Shown one piece after another: positions 1-12,528 of a DNA stretch of 64,000 nucleotides (position 1 is its first letter; every line of letters starts with the position of its first letter). The notes below the pieces were generated by a model, which was not told the origin of the DNA, did not search any database, and worked only from the letters and a program-made list of their open reading frames with translations. Location: positions 1,474,195 to 1,538,194 of the forward strand of contig VFFE01007789.1 in NCBI GenBank assembly GCA_008921705.1, read 5' to 3'. The stretch comes from Burhinus oedicnemus. Taxonomy: Eukaryota > Chordata > Aves > Charadriiformes > Burhinidae. The translations under genes were made by a program, and so were the position numbers.

Positions 1-3000
1 TTTTCCCTTGGTGTGGAGATTTATGCCCTGCATTAAAATGTTTATTGATGAATAGGTTGTCTCATCAGTTTTCTTCCCACTTTTATCAGTTTGAATATAC
101 AGCTTAGAACTCATTATTACATCATACATCCAAAATTACTTGCAAAATCTAGTATTACTGAGACGCCAGTTTGAATAACCCTGTTTAATTAAAGACATAT
201 TTCCTCAAGGACAGGAAAGTTAATCTTAATGCATAGAGAGAAATGAATAGAAGAGACAAGGAGGTTGATAATGCATTTAAAAAAATTAAAGGTTTTGAAC
301 TACCAAACAGAACAGGTAGCAAAGAAAGAATAAGCTATTATTAAAAAAAGTTAAAACGATAATTGACCTATACATAAACAAAAATGGAAGAGTAAAAACA
401 AGCATAAAATTAGGTGATATGTAAATAGGTTTTCCTTCTTTCTTTAATGTGTAGGCCTGAAAAAGCTGTCATGATCCTCTGCTTGTTCAGCCATGAAGAT
501 GCTGGAGGAATCAATCTTTTTTTTATAAGTGGTCTCGATCTACAGGTGCACTCATACTACAGTTTCGTTATAATGAAAAAATGTTTCAAAGCACGTAATA
601 AATTGTTTCTGTATTTTTAGAAAGTGACCTGGACAAAACTGACCTCCCAGCCTACACCACTATTGATGCACTATAGTACAGGTTTTGTTTTGGTTTAGTG
701 GAGTAGGGGGGGGTTGGAGGCAAAGCAACAAGGTTAATGTCCCTTGAACTGTTACTGGTACCAGATCGTGTCATTTTCTATTTAATGAGCATCTTGTGAC
801 CTGGTTTTCTACTATATTTCTAAATTACTACATTTCTAATTACTAGATCTTTAAAGTACAATTTGAAGACATACACTTGAGTCTGGTTTCATTTGTACCA
901 GTGTAAATCCTAAGTAATTCAAGTTGCTTAAGACATCATTATCTTTAATGCAGACAATAATGTATAAGGCAAACTAGAATTATCATCTGCGTTTTTGTTG
1001 TGTTTTTTTGTGTGGTTGGTTGGGTTTTTTAAACCATAAGTATAGCTGACTTATCATTATGCTATATTCCTATTGTTACTTCAGCTGCTATTAATTTTGG
1101 AAAATATAAGGAAAAGCACTGTGATAAGAAACTGAATAAGGAAACATTTGAGATTATATGGGAAGAAAAAAATATTTAAAGTTTAGAGGAGAAGGAAGTG
1201 AACTAACGCAGTATTACTGTATTTTATCAGTATATCACTAGAAAAATAAATATTATTTTGTATTGAAGACTAAGTACTGCACCTTCAGTATAAATAATGA
1301 TCAGGTCATTAAGAAAAGGATGACAAATATAAATAATAATATTAAACATTATTTGGGATAAGAAAAGCAATATACATACCAATTATCCAAACATATGTGT
1401 ATATATATATTATTTGGAAATTCAGTGGGTTCAATAACAACAGCTTCTTGTTTACTGTTACCATCCAAAATCTCACTAAAAAGTTGGATAAAATAGAGGA
1501 TATATTTTCTCTGTAATAGGTATTTTTACAAGGGCTTACCTAAAAAAAAATAAAACAAAAAAAACCCCCTCTTTGTTGTTCTCATCACTTCAGTATTACT
1601 AGTTTCTTTGGCCCTTTTTTCCCCCAGAAAGCAGAAGAGAAAAATAAACTTATTGAGCCATACTGATGCATCTGATTCCTCTGAAAGCATATATCTTCCT
1701 AGCATTGGCATCCACAAAGAAAACTCTCTGAAGCCAGCCAGCTAAAGTACAGAACTTAAACAAATATATGTAAGATTCACTGAAACATTTCTGGATGTCT
1801 CAGTTAAGAGTTAAAACATACATATTCTATGCTGTGATTAACTGCAGCAGAAGAATTAATATTGTATTTCCAAGATTAGCTCACATAAGTAATTTCAGAG
1901 AAATGCACGCATAAGGGGAGTTTGCATCACATCAAATGTTTATGCACGATGATATGTGGTCATGTATTCCTTATTGTCATGTCAACATTCATAAATGCTG
2001 AATAAGATGGATTAATGTTGTTTATGCTCCTAGTTTATAGTGTGTGCCTTGAAGGGAGCTATCAAAATAAATTAGTTCATTTTTTGAGTTTCTATGTTAA
2101 TTTGATGCTGTAATGCCTTGAAATTCATAGGATTTCTTATTTTACTACTGTCTGTAGGCTACCTGTTCCACATAAATGCTATCTGAACAAAAGTGGAAGG
2201 ATACATTTCACATAACTGAACTACCAGAAAATTTTAAAATAAAATCTTTTTCACAGCTCAAATTTAGTCAGACTCAGTTTGCTTGAGAGAAGAAAGTGAA
2301 CAGGCAGGGTTTCTTCCCTGCCTTCATGTACTATGAAAGTAGGTACTGTAAAAAAAGGTTTTTGTCCATGATTTTTGAGGTCAAAGATGAATTTTGCCAT
2401 TTACATTATTTTGTCAGTTATGAAGTACACAGGTTTTGAACCCATTAGAACTGTGCTGAAGAAAGTTTTAGTTTTGTTAACAAAGCTTTTGAACTTACGA
2501 ATGATTTATAACACACTAATATCAGATAACACAATACCATTAAAACAGTCGGAAAAGAGAAAAGCTGAATTTTGAAGTAATGTGGCTGATGTCTCTCTTC
2601 CTCTACTATCTGACCTGCAGAAGCGGGAAAGGCACCTCTGTAATGGGACAGTGCAAAATTCAGAGCTGAATACAACTGCAGAAGGTAGCCCAAGGATGGC
2701 GTTGAAGATGACGGTAGATCGGCACCTGGCAATGTAATGACTCATAATATCTAATTTCATATTTTTTGGAGTTACTGAAAAGACATTTTTCAAATGCAAT
2801 AGAAACGCATCAGATCTTTATCAGGACATATTCATTTTTCATCTCTGTTGACCCAGCTCGGATGGATTTATTCAGGACAAATAGCACTTTACTGTCCAAA
2901 GAGTCCTTCCAAAAAACTTTTGTACCAGTACTGCTCATCATGAATTGGGTGGTCCTTCACAAAAAAGTAAAAAAGAAGAAGAAACAAAAGGTGACCTTGT

Positions 3001-3896
3001 GGAAAGTCTCTGGTTCTCTGAGGTACACCCTATATGATTGTTATTTGGGGTTTGCTTGTTTGTTTGTTTCTAAAAACAGTATTTGCACACGGATATTAAC
3101 TTTCCGAATGGAATTATTTTTCTGGCAGTTTTGAAGGCCATCTTGTGGCCATGGTATTTCATTGTTGTGCCTCAAAACAGTTTGTTTTGACAAAGGGACA
3201 AATTCTGATCTCACAGCTGTATCAGTCAATGCCATGGAAGACATCAGCACAACCGGGTTCAAGTGAGGTAAGCAATCAAATTATATAAAACAAACTCCCA
3301 CTCAAGCTGTACAGTCATTCTGCTTATATTAAAATTGAAAATAGGAATTTTTATTTTTTTTAATAGGAATTTAATTATGCATGTAAGGAAGGCTTCAAAG
3401 CATAAGGGATTCCCACCAGTAACCAAATACTGGCTCCCTCACAAGGCTAGTAAGAATTCCAGCTCTTTCACACCCATTAAAGTAGCCCAGCGCTCAGGGT
3501 TAAGCAGGCATCAGGGTGTTTATGAGGCAGTTTTCAGTAAACATAGTGAAATCTCAAATGAAACAGCCTTGTCGTTTGCAACAGAATGTTATTGTTACCT
3601 CAAGGATGAACCTGAAGGACTTTATCCAAATCCTCAAGGTAGCTTTTCTTGTATTGTATATGCAGTTGTGCAGAAGCTGAGAATTTGGAAAGGGGGGGGT
3701 GAGGGGAGGGACAGACTAAATAAAACTGAGGAAAAAATACTTTAAAAAACCCTGATATGGCATTAATAGATGCACACTAGAACATTTCTAAAACAATAAT
3801 GTAGTGTAATCATCCTTCTCCAGACTTCATGGCAAAAGATTTTGAAGTATTTAAAATGTATATCAAAATGGTAATTCTTTTATGACAGACACACAA
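1..3896. other. Unique AT-rich non-coding sequence
   Basis: I recognise no repeat family or gene. The sequence is AT-rich with short T and A runs, a short (TTTG)n near 3057 and a TA-rich patch near 1396. Three stretches (455-545, 1628-1745 and 3129-3267, plus strand) are open and sit between splice-like signals. They are discussed under findings because none of their peptides matches a protein I know. Confidence 0.6.
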
Positions 3897-4460
3897 ATCA
3901 CAGACTAGTTTGGGTTGGAAGGGACCTTTAAAGGTCATCTAGTCTGACCTTCCCTGCCATGAGCAGGGACATCATCAATTAGATCAGGTTGCTCAGAGCC
4001 CTGTCCAACCTGACCTTGAATGTTCTGGATGGCATCCCGTCCCTCAGGCGCGTCAACCACAACACTCAGCTTGGTGGTGTTTGCAAACTTGCTGAGGGTG
4101 CACTCCATTCCACTGTCTATGTCATTGATGAAGATACTGAACAGTACTAGTCCTGATACGGACCCCTGAGGGACACCACTTATCACCAATCTCCATCTGG
4201 ACATTGAGCCGTTGACCACTACCTTCTGGATGTGACCATCCAACCAACTCCTCATCCACTGAGCCGTCCATCCATCAGATCCATACCTCTCCAATTTAGA
4301 GAGAAGGCTGTTGCGGGGGACCGTGTCAAAGGCCTTACAGAAGTCCAGATGGACGACACCCTTATCTTTTACCATGTCCACTGATGTAGTCACTGCATCG
4401 TAGAAGGCTACTAGGTTGGTCAGGCAGGACTTGCTTGCGCTTGGTGAAGCCATGCACATT
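3897..4460 (-). mobile_element. CR1 LINE copy A, 5'-truncated and internally deleted
   Basis: On the minus strand the low-coordinate end shows the CR1 3' terminus ('GGTCCCTTCCAACCCAAAC'). It is followed upstream by about 115 bp of the ORF2 end and 3' UTR (3897-4016), and then directly by reverse-transcriptase sequence (about 4030-4460). The RT C-terminal part and the following several hundred bases of ORF2 that normally lie between them are missing. The junction is near 4020-4030, where the codons for EGRDAIQ run straight into the 3'-end sequence. The 5' end stops inside the RT domain near 4455, as is usual for CR1, which is generally 5'-truncated by incomplete target-primed reverse transcription. 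Confidence 0.95.
3935..4459 (-). pseudogene. CR1 ORF2 reverse-transcriptase fragment with dead active site
   Basis: This is a 174-codon open segment. Residues of about 10 to 145 are the RT fingers/palm of a CR1 ORF2: a KSCLTNL block, then [10 protein letters not shown] (the first catalytic aspartate block), then [10 protein letters not shown], then FINDIDSG. The catalytic (F/Y)ADD motif reads FANTTKL (codons about 4069-4089), so both catalytic aspartates are replaced (GAC to AAC and GAC to ACC). Near its start four extra bases shift the frame relative to the CR1 consensus, so the first residues are not native. The last ~28 residues are a different frame of the CR1 3' end, reached through the internal deletion. 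No function is expected; it stays open by chance and youth, not selection. Confidence 0.93.
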
Positions 4461-6852
4461 TGTAATCTGTAAGTACAATAATGTTTTTTACTGTATTGTG
4501 ACAGAGCTATTTTTTTCTTTACAGATTCTTCAGTTATAATTCACATCAAAATATTAATTTCACTATTTAGACAATTTAAAATACTTTTAAGTTCTAAATT
4601 GAATGGTATGTTTTTGAAGGTCCATGTTAAATCACCTTTAATGTCTCCTTTTGTTTTATAAAAACTGATCTGGACAAGAGAGAAACTTCAGCTTTTTTAT
4701 TGTGGCTTATTTACTTTTTGGAATCAACAGGTGTTTTAACTTCTTTGTGATGATAAGCCTCTTAGTCACCAGTTATTTTTCCGTTCACTAAAGAAAATTA
4801 TATTATGAAACTTAAAAATACCAAACATTTCTGAAAGGATAATTCAGTGTTATACATGCTGGCCTAATTCCTTTAACTGTGAGTAAGGACCTTTAGTGTT
4901 ACAGAATCTAGTACAGTGGGACAGTGACTAAAGGGTGATGTCCTTAGCTGATACTGCAATAGAAATAATGATGATATGCTATCAGCTGACTCTTTCAAAG
5001 TCAATTTTAAAATAAAAATAACTCCAGAAAACAACAAATTATTTTTATCGTTATAAAAATGCTAACAAAGAAATAATATACTTTCAGTCTTGGGACTGAT
5101 GAAAACAGTACAGCTTAATGTTTATGTCAGTCTTCCTCAGAGCTTAACGAAATATATGTTAACTGAGGGCCTTACTTTGCAGTGACAACATGTGGACATA
5201 AAAAAGACACTTGCTACAAGCCCAAACATAAACAGCTGGACAAAAGCATCTCTTCTAGCAAGGCTGGGTCTCACAAAAACCTGGCAAATCTGCTGTGCCT
5301 GTACCCTCTAGTCACACTCTCCAGTTGCCAGAAGACTCTGGCTGTATTTTGTCTACATCCGCCTGGCAGCTCCGAGTCTGGCTCCTGCCACATCCTAAGA
5401 GAGCTTCTATTTATGTCCCCAAAAGTGAACCACAAACTTTGAGAAGTAGCAGTGTCTCCACAGTGGAACGTATGAGAGGCGCCTCTGACAAAATCACATT
5501 GTGATACATTTATAAATCCACCGAGATTGATTGAAAATGCATGCTGAGTGAAAGAAACAAGGGGGGGGAAAAAAGTTCATTGTCACCTGGAAGTGATTTA
5601 CAAGACTGTACTGCACTTGGTAACAAAATTAAGATTTCCCAAACATGTAAACATTTCTCTGTGAACTGCTGAAGTAACAGATTCCATTTTTTTCCATTTT
5701 CTTTGGGCAGTCAGGAGAAAGCAAGCTGGTCATCATCATGTCACCACAGAATAGAAAGTACTTTGTCTTGGCCACTGACATTACTGAGCAGGTAATCTAC
5801 ACAGAGCTTTGCATAGGGACTGCCCAGGCTGCACAATACTTCATTAAACAGGTATTTTCCTCTCATCATTCAAGTTCCAGGAGTTTGCAAAACAGATTTT
5901 TTTTTTTTCTATTAAGTACAGTTTACAGCACATGTATTTTGCAGCAATAAGATATCCCCAAGTAAGATGGAAGAGGCCAAAGGCAGAAAGCCACTTGTTT
6001 ATAGCAATGAGAAATGTATTTCAGCATCAGAAGTAAAGGGCCAAGCTGTGTAATTATAAACTGTCCGCGGTATTTCTAGATTTTCCTCAGACTAACTCAT
6101 TCCATATACTGTGTTGGAGTAATTTTGTTGCAACTGCACTGAGAAAAAACACTTCTGTGAATTTCAGCTGTTTTAATAGTGAAAGAGATATTTCCATGGT
6201 TGGTTTACATTTGGTCCTTAACGTAGAGAACAGTGTTAAATAGAAGAGGTCAACTTTTTTAGAAGCTGAAGGTGGTGTGACCATGACCACTACAACATTG
6301 GTGTCTCTGGCTTCTTGCTAAATCCCAGGGTAAGAAACCATGCATTTGTTATTTCAAATTTTGCTTGAAGTTTCAATTTGGTTTCGCTTGTTTTTGTCAT
6401 TTTTAGTTGTGAGGCTCTAAAAGAGTAGCTATATTCCAGTAAGACTGTCCAAACTCATAAAAAAAATGTTTATCAATGTATGCAAAGGTCTTTGGGGCAG
6501 ACTCATCTGAAAACAATTCTGCAATGACTAATAAACAAAAGCTGTGATTGCAGTAGAGGCTTGAGTGTTACAGAGTCTTCAAACCAGGACAAGAAGGATC
6601 ACAGTTTGCAGCAATACAGGCACAGTTCTGGCAATCGAGGAGAAGCATCAATTGTGAGAGACCAAGACAAAATAGTCCCTCTTCTTTCTCTAAAAGCAAC
6701 AACAAAAAGCCTACCCTGGCTACTCAGTCTTTCAGAAAGCATTCTTATTGAACAGTAGCTACAGATGCCTGGAGTCGTAAGTACCCAGGTTTACTTATCA
6801 AGTGTTGAACCTCAAAACCACTACCAAGTTTACACACAGCAAACATTTTTGC
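4461..6852. other. Unique non-coding sequence
   Basis: No repeat or gene is recognised. It contains a G8 tract at about 5562 and a T-run at about 5900. An open segment with a good 3' splice-like site at 5710 is described under findings. Confidence 0.6.
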
Positions 6853-7150
6853 TGTCCTGCTGTACTGGGTCTGGTTGGGATGAAGCTAATTTTCTTCATA
6901 ACAGCCTGTAGGGTGCCATGTTTTAGTTTTGTGACCAAAACAGTGTTGATAGCACACCAGTGTTTTAGTTATTGCTGCATGCGGCTTGCACAGCATCCAG
7001 AATTTCTCTGTTTCTCTCTGCTCTACCAGCGAGTAGGTTGAGGGTGGGCAAGAGGTTAGGAGGGGACACAGCCGGGACAGCTGACCCCAACCAACCAAAG
7101 AGATACCCCATACCATGTAACATCATCCTCAGCAATAACACCTGGCAGTG
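6853..7150 (+). mobile_element. Fragment of an avian endogenous-retrovirus LTR
   Basis: The segment begins TGTCCTGCTGTACTGGGTCT and carries the U3 landmarks of a common avian LTR family: 'GGGATGAAGCTAATTTTCTTC', then 'ACAGTGTTGATAGCACACC', then 'GACACAGCCGGGACAGCTGACCCCAA', each given here as positions 6877-6897, 6949-6961 and 7064-7088. The same order is seen in the complete LTR at 25552-26151 (for example GGGACAGCTGACCCCAA in both). Similarity fades where the TATA region should be (about 7130), so the downstream half is lost or too diverged to see. No target-site duplication could be assigned. Confidence 0.75.
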
Positions 7151-10100
7151 AGAGGGGGAAGAGTCCTTCCAAAGTACCTGTTGCTGTCAGTAAGTCTTGC
7201 TTGTGCAGCGCTGTGATAAATTCTCTGGAGTGCTGCAAGCTGCATTCAGTGTCCTGCCCCACTACGTATTTCCTTTTATGACTTCAAGCATGTCACATAA
7301 GCAAAAGTTTATTGACTTAAATGTGCCAGGGACATGGAAAAGAAAAAAACAACACTAAATAAAACTCTAATTAATGTAGCTAAACTGGCAAAAGCTCCTG
7401 AATACACAGTAATTTCCATTTTCACATAATTACTTTCATGAGGGAAACCCAAAGGAAATCTTCTGTCATTATAAACAAGACACCTTTTCAATGTTGATGG
7501 TGCCTTACTCTTCCTGGCTAAATATATACTGTCTTCAAAGCATCCCATTTTTCCATGGGCAATTAGATGTATTCTGATTATCCCACCCACCCTTACAGCA
7601 TCCACACAAGTTCTTCCAGAACTTACACCATATGTAACTCCACTTACATAAAGTACATTGCCTCCCTTGAACTGCTCTTCATGACTGCTTTGCAAGAAAG
7701 GGGTATGGGGGAAAAAAAAAGTGAGCTGCCATCTAGATCTCTGAGCTGACAGAATTTCCTGCAGGTCCATATCTGCACCTGATAGGGCACAAGAGCCAGC
7801 AGCCAGGACTTGAATTTGTTGCTCAGAGGCAGAAAATGCCTTGGAAAGAGAGATTCCACCTCATGGCTTACTCTCCTTGGTTAGCAGACAGACTCATGAG
7901 ATTTTCTTTGGAAAGGTTTTGGCTAAGGGCACTAATATAAGCCTGTATTGATAATATTTTTACAAGCACTCTACCGGATAAGTTAAACAGTGAAGAAAAT
8001 CCCAATCAGTTTCACATAATCGCTGAACTCGAGCAGAAGAGCACGTGGTCTACTCAGCTATTCCAAATTACTTCCTAAATCAAGATTAAGGGCTAAAGAC
8101 TATGACAATAGCGGATATGCTACCCTCAAAGTAAAATCCCAAAGGAAAAAGAAGTCTATTCAAACGTCTCATTGAGACCTGCAAGCCTGGTTTTAAGATA
8201 GGACTTTCAGATAAGCCGCCATTGGAAAAGGTCTTACAGGGGTTTAGAATGGCCTGTTATCAGATATGTGTCTGTTCTAAAAACTACAGACCATCCCTTC
8301 ACTGATTTCTACATCTTTTGAACTGAAATAATCTGAGGCAGAAGAGATGGATCCCCAGATTCTTTTCAATCTCAATGTCACTTTGTGTTCCAGCCACGCT
8401 TCTCCATAACAAATTTGTACCGAGTCCAGTGCTACTATGGTCATGCGAACCTGCAAGAAAATCTAAAGCATTTTCATCTTTAATACCCCCTTGCTAAATA
8501 CCAAGGCTGGTATTGCAGAAGCTGGTGTGGGAACTTTGCACACCTCCCCCAAAGGATTAAATGAGCCCATGGCAAACTATGATCAGCCCCAACACAGGTA
8601 ACTCTGCTACTCCAAGAGGACTGAGAGCCATGGCATGAAGACATGATGGTGGGCACCTGGCAGTGCTCCTTTGTAGCATTTGCACTGATGTACTTGGGCT
8701 GCTCTCAGCTTCACAATTCTGGGTACAAATAATTTTCTGTAAGAAAAAAAAATAGTCAAAGGACCATGCTGTCTTGACTATGATTACGACTTTCCATGGA
8801 CAAAATAATTGGCATTTGAAGCAATTCCAGGATTCAGTTTGCCCTACATTGTCATACTATAATTTAAAGAAGAAAAGAAAAAGGAAACTGCATAACTTTG
8901 TTCGTCAAATCACATGAAAATATTTTCAGTTCACACCTGGAGTCTCGTCACTGAAATCAATAGATCTACTTGTCAAGATACCTAAACATGGAGAACCTAG
9001 ACTGCAATCACATCCAGTCCTTAATGGATGACATCCTTCCTGCCTTTTGTGCGGTATCTTTCTGTTTCTTAACACAGAGCGACTTTAAAGAGAAATCAAT
9101 GTACAAATAGAAGCAGTGAACGTGGTGGGGAAAAAAGGAAGACACAAACAGATTTAGTTCTTTCCAGGAAAATCTTGAATGACTCCATTACCAGAGTGTT
9201 TGGTGTCCTAGAAAGCAAGGAATAGAGAAGGAAAGTAGTCCTTAAGCAGCTGAGCCGGTTTTCTCCCTGCTGTTTCTTGGAGTTTATAAGCACTAACAAC
9301 ATTCTTCTTGTTGAGCTCAACTATTTTTACTCAGGGTGTTAAATTTTATAGCCTGAAGTAGAAGCTTTCAAGTGCAGTGTGAGTTTTTCAGTTATTTTAG
9401 TGTTGCAAGCTATTTTTTTGATACCTCTGAGAGAAGGAATTGAATCAGGATCACAGGGAGCCTTTATTAAAACTATACATTTTGTCCTCTCGCAGGTACG
9501 TCATCTGCTTTTTCATTCTACTTACACAAGCATTGGTGTAATATTTGTTAGAGCGAACACATACTTTTTCCTTTGACACAGCTAGAAGACCATGGTACAA
9601 TGAAGTTTCAATTAGATGTAACACTGAAAATTGAGACTAAACCTAGACAGCTGCAGTGAGGACCCACACCAGACATACAAGGCCAGGTGAAGCAAACACT
9701 TCTCTTTGCCAGGTGTTTTAATCATGGACTATGAGTTAATAAAACATTTCCTTCCAGCATAGCTACACTTTTGCATTCTTATAAAATATTGGTCATTTTT
9801 CTGGACAGTTCTAAGATACACATGAATGTAAGAATACACAGAAAGAAAACAAAGAATATGAGAATATCGCAGGAAAGAGACTTGAGTGCAGAAGTGAAGA
9901 ATATTACTAGTCAGGATTGAAAAAAAATTGCCTCCTATTCACAAGAAAATGGATATGTTCTACCGAGAGAATCACTTAAGTGTCTGTAACATGAAGGATT
10001 TCTTCCCAAGATTTTAGAACAGGAAAGGGAACGGAAAACTGCAGGTTGGTGGAAACTTCCTGGGAGAACTTAGCACTAATTTTATCCTGAAAATTACATG

Positions 10101-12528
10101 CTACCCTTTTTTGGAACTTACCATCTAAAATTAAATCAGCACAGACCATTTTGAAAACTTGAGCACATGTCAATTTGCTATTGATTAGTTAAAGCTGGAC
10201 TGGTTTATCCTCAGATAATCCCTTTTCAAAGGATGGGATAAGGAGAGAATAGCAAATGGCAGGCAGTAACATGGAAAGCACTTGGTAAGAACCTCAACTA
10301 CTTGGTTGAGTGTTCACCACAGAGCATGTGGGTATTCTATAGTAATCTGGAAAGTCTTGCTAGCAGCATAAGGGGTTTTTTTGTTTGTTGGTTTTTTAAC
10401 TTCACTTCTGGTAAAAGATGCAGGACTTCCCCTTTGAATTCAGCGTGCTGGATTGTTCACGGCCAGAGGTGGGTAGAAAAAGAGAATTCATTCACTTCTG
10501 TGTTTTTTGGAGGAGTAAATAATCTTTCGATGAGTGGTTTTTCTCTTCTGTTAATGAAAATAAAGGCAGGTGCCAGCTCACATCACACCACTCTCACTCA
10601 TCTAGTGATTTTGCGGGGATGTATGGTTCAACTTTCTCTAAAGATCGTTAGGTTTTGTGGGAGGGTTTAGTTGAATATTCACCCATTCTATTGACGACTG
10701 CAAAACACCCAGGGTTGCTTGTCTTGTAAGAACACTTTCTACTGGCATTGTTGGGATTGATTATTAATTTCCACATTTGAAATGTTTCACTTGAAGGTTA
10801 GCAAGAATATCCTGCAGTGGAACAGCGATTCCTCTGACGGCCTTTACTTCCAGATCCTTCATAATGTACTGGTATGTGTCATTTGGCTGTGAAATCGGGG
10901 GATACAGGACAGAAGGGGAAAACAGTTCATTTTTAGTAAAACTGCTGATTTTGATAGATTTTAATTTCTCCTTTCTTGGAGAAGAAATATTTAATGAAAG
11001 CAAGATAAATAGCACAGAGGTATTTACTATCTAAAACTTTTGCCCTATTCTATCATCTTTGCTTACTTTGGATAGTTTTTTCTCTTACTGTTTTTATTCC
11101 ATAAACAAGAGAATTCCACAAGCAAGAGAGGAGACGAGAGAATAACACGACTCCTCCTTCCCTCTGAAGTCTTCACTTTTTCACTTGTTCTCTTTCGCAT
11201 CTACTTGGTTATCATGGAAACCTCTTTAAAGCGGGGAAGGAGAGGGGCAGGAAGTCAGTCTTTTCTAGGTTGATTACACAGCTCTTCAGACCTAAAAGAT
11301 TCTATGTGTTGTCATAAGGACAAACAAATCACTGATTAGATATTGCAGAACTGAAGGACATTTAGTTTGAAATCATGTGGGATGATCAAAGAGATTAAGA
11401 AACCCAAAACTATGGGACAAGGAAAATGGGGGAAGGTGCAGTATTCCACTGATCATATATATATAGCCTTATTTCTTTTAGGCTACTGTTGCCTTATTTT
11501 ATTAATGCATTGCTACAGCAACTAAGGTGACATAAACAGGGGGAAAAAATAGCATTAGAAACAGAAACCAATGGAGAAGACTATGGCACCTGGAAATAGC
11601 TACTACTGTAAAAAGAAAAATTGAAATAAGGCTTAACTTCTTATGAAAAATTTCAGAGAACACCTGCAATTGTGTTGCAAGGTAAGGCCAGTGTTATCAC
11701 AGAAACACTGATCTTTTCCTATGTATTCATTCATTCCCGTTAACTTATTTCCGTTTACTCAGTAGTTCCAGGTAGCAGAATCTGCTCAAGCATGACACTT
11801 CATAATTTTTGGTGTTGCTGCTCCCCTTCCCTGGAAGAATTACATCCTCCTATCCAGCAAAGCTTACCAAAGTGTGAATAGTGTATTTTTTCCACACCTA
11901 AACACACTTGGATATTTTTCTTGAAGTCAAATATCATCAGAAGAGCAATACGCTATTTCATATCCTGCAAATATTCTATATTAAAAACCCAAATGTATAG
12001 GATATGAAATGGATCTCTGGATTTGCAGGTGAGAGGAAAGTATAACTGTGGAACGTACCGCAGCATCAATCAGAAAGAAGATTTCTGTCTTCAGGAGATA
12101 ATAAACACACTAAAATACTTGAATAATCAGGTATTGGTTATATGGACCATTCATTCCTGTGAAATTAATGCACATAGACACCCTGCCCCCACCGTTACCC
12201 TTGGTGAAAACCTGAGACAGTTTAGCTGACATACATATAGAATTAACTGCTGGTGGTACAATGAAACACATCCATTCCATAACTTTGCTTACACTAAAAA
12301 GCAAATATACCGAACAAGATTATCTATAGTTTATAATCCATTAGTAAGCCAGATAACAAGCTGGTAGATAGACATCTTTAGGAGTACAACTACTGCAGGC
12401 TTCTATAATGTTCCTTCTCTTATACACAGTAGAGAGCATTCACACCACTTTCTTAAGGTGGTGTAATGTTATAATATTCAGTATATTTTTATTATCGTGA
12501 GACTGTGTTCAATATTGCATTTTGGTAA
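7151..12528. other. Unique non-coding sequence
   Basis: No known repeat or gene is recognised. The strand-independent composition is AT-rich. On the minus strand, 10764-10886 is an open segment behind a strong 3' splice-like site, and on the plus strand 12029-12130 is another; see findings. A short (AT)n lies at about 11453-11464. Confidence 0.55.

Noticed and set aside
3129..3267. FEGHLVAM peptide resembling a WD-repeat GH motif
   Set aside because: A single GH dipeptide without the WD partner or any further repeats is not enough.
5711..5851. Peptide with a LATDIT motif resembling the ATD block of cyclic-nucleotide phosphodiesterases
   Set aside because: Only about six residues resemble it, the metal-binding HD motifs are absent, and neighbouring segments do not fit that family.
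7309..7770. 153-codon open frame on the minus strand
   Set aside because: No domain, no family signature, low-complexity hydrophobic ends, no promoter or splice context. Its length is within chance for 64 kb.
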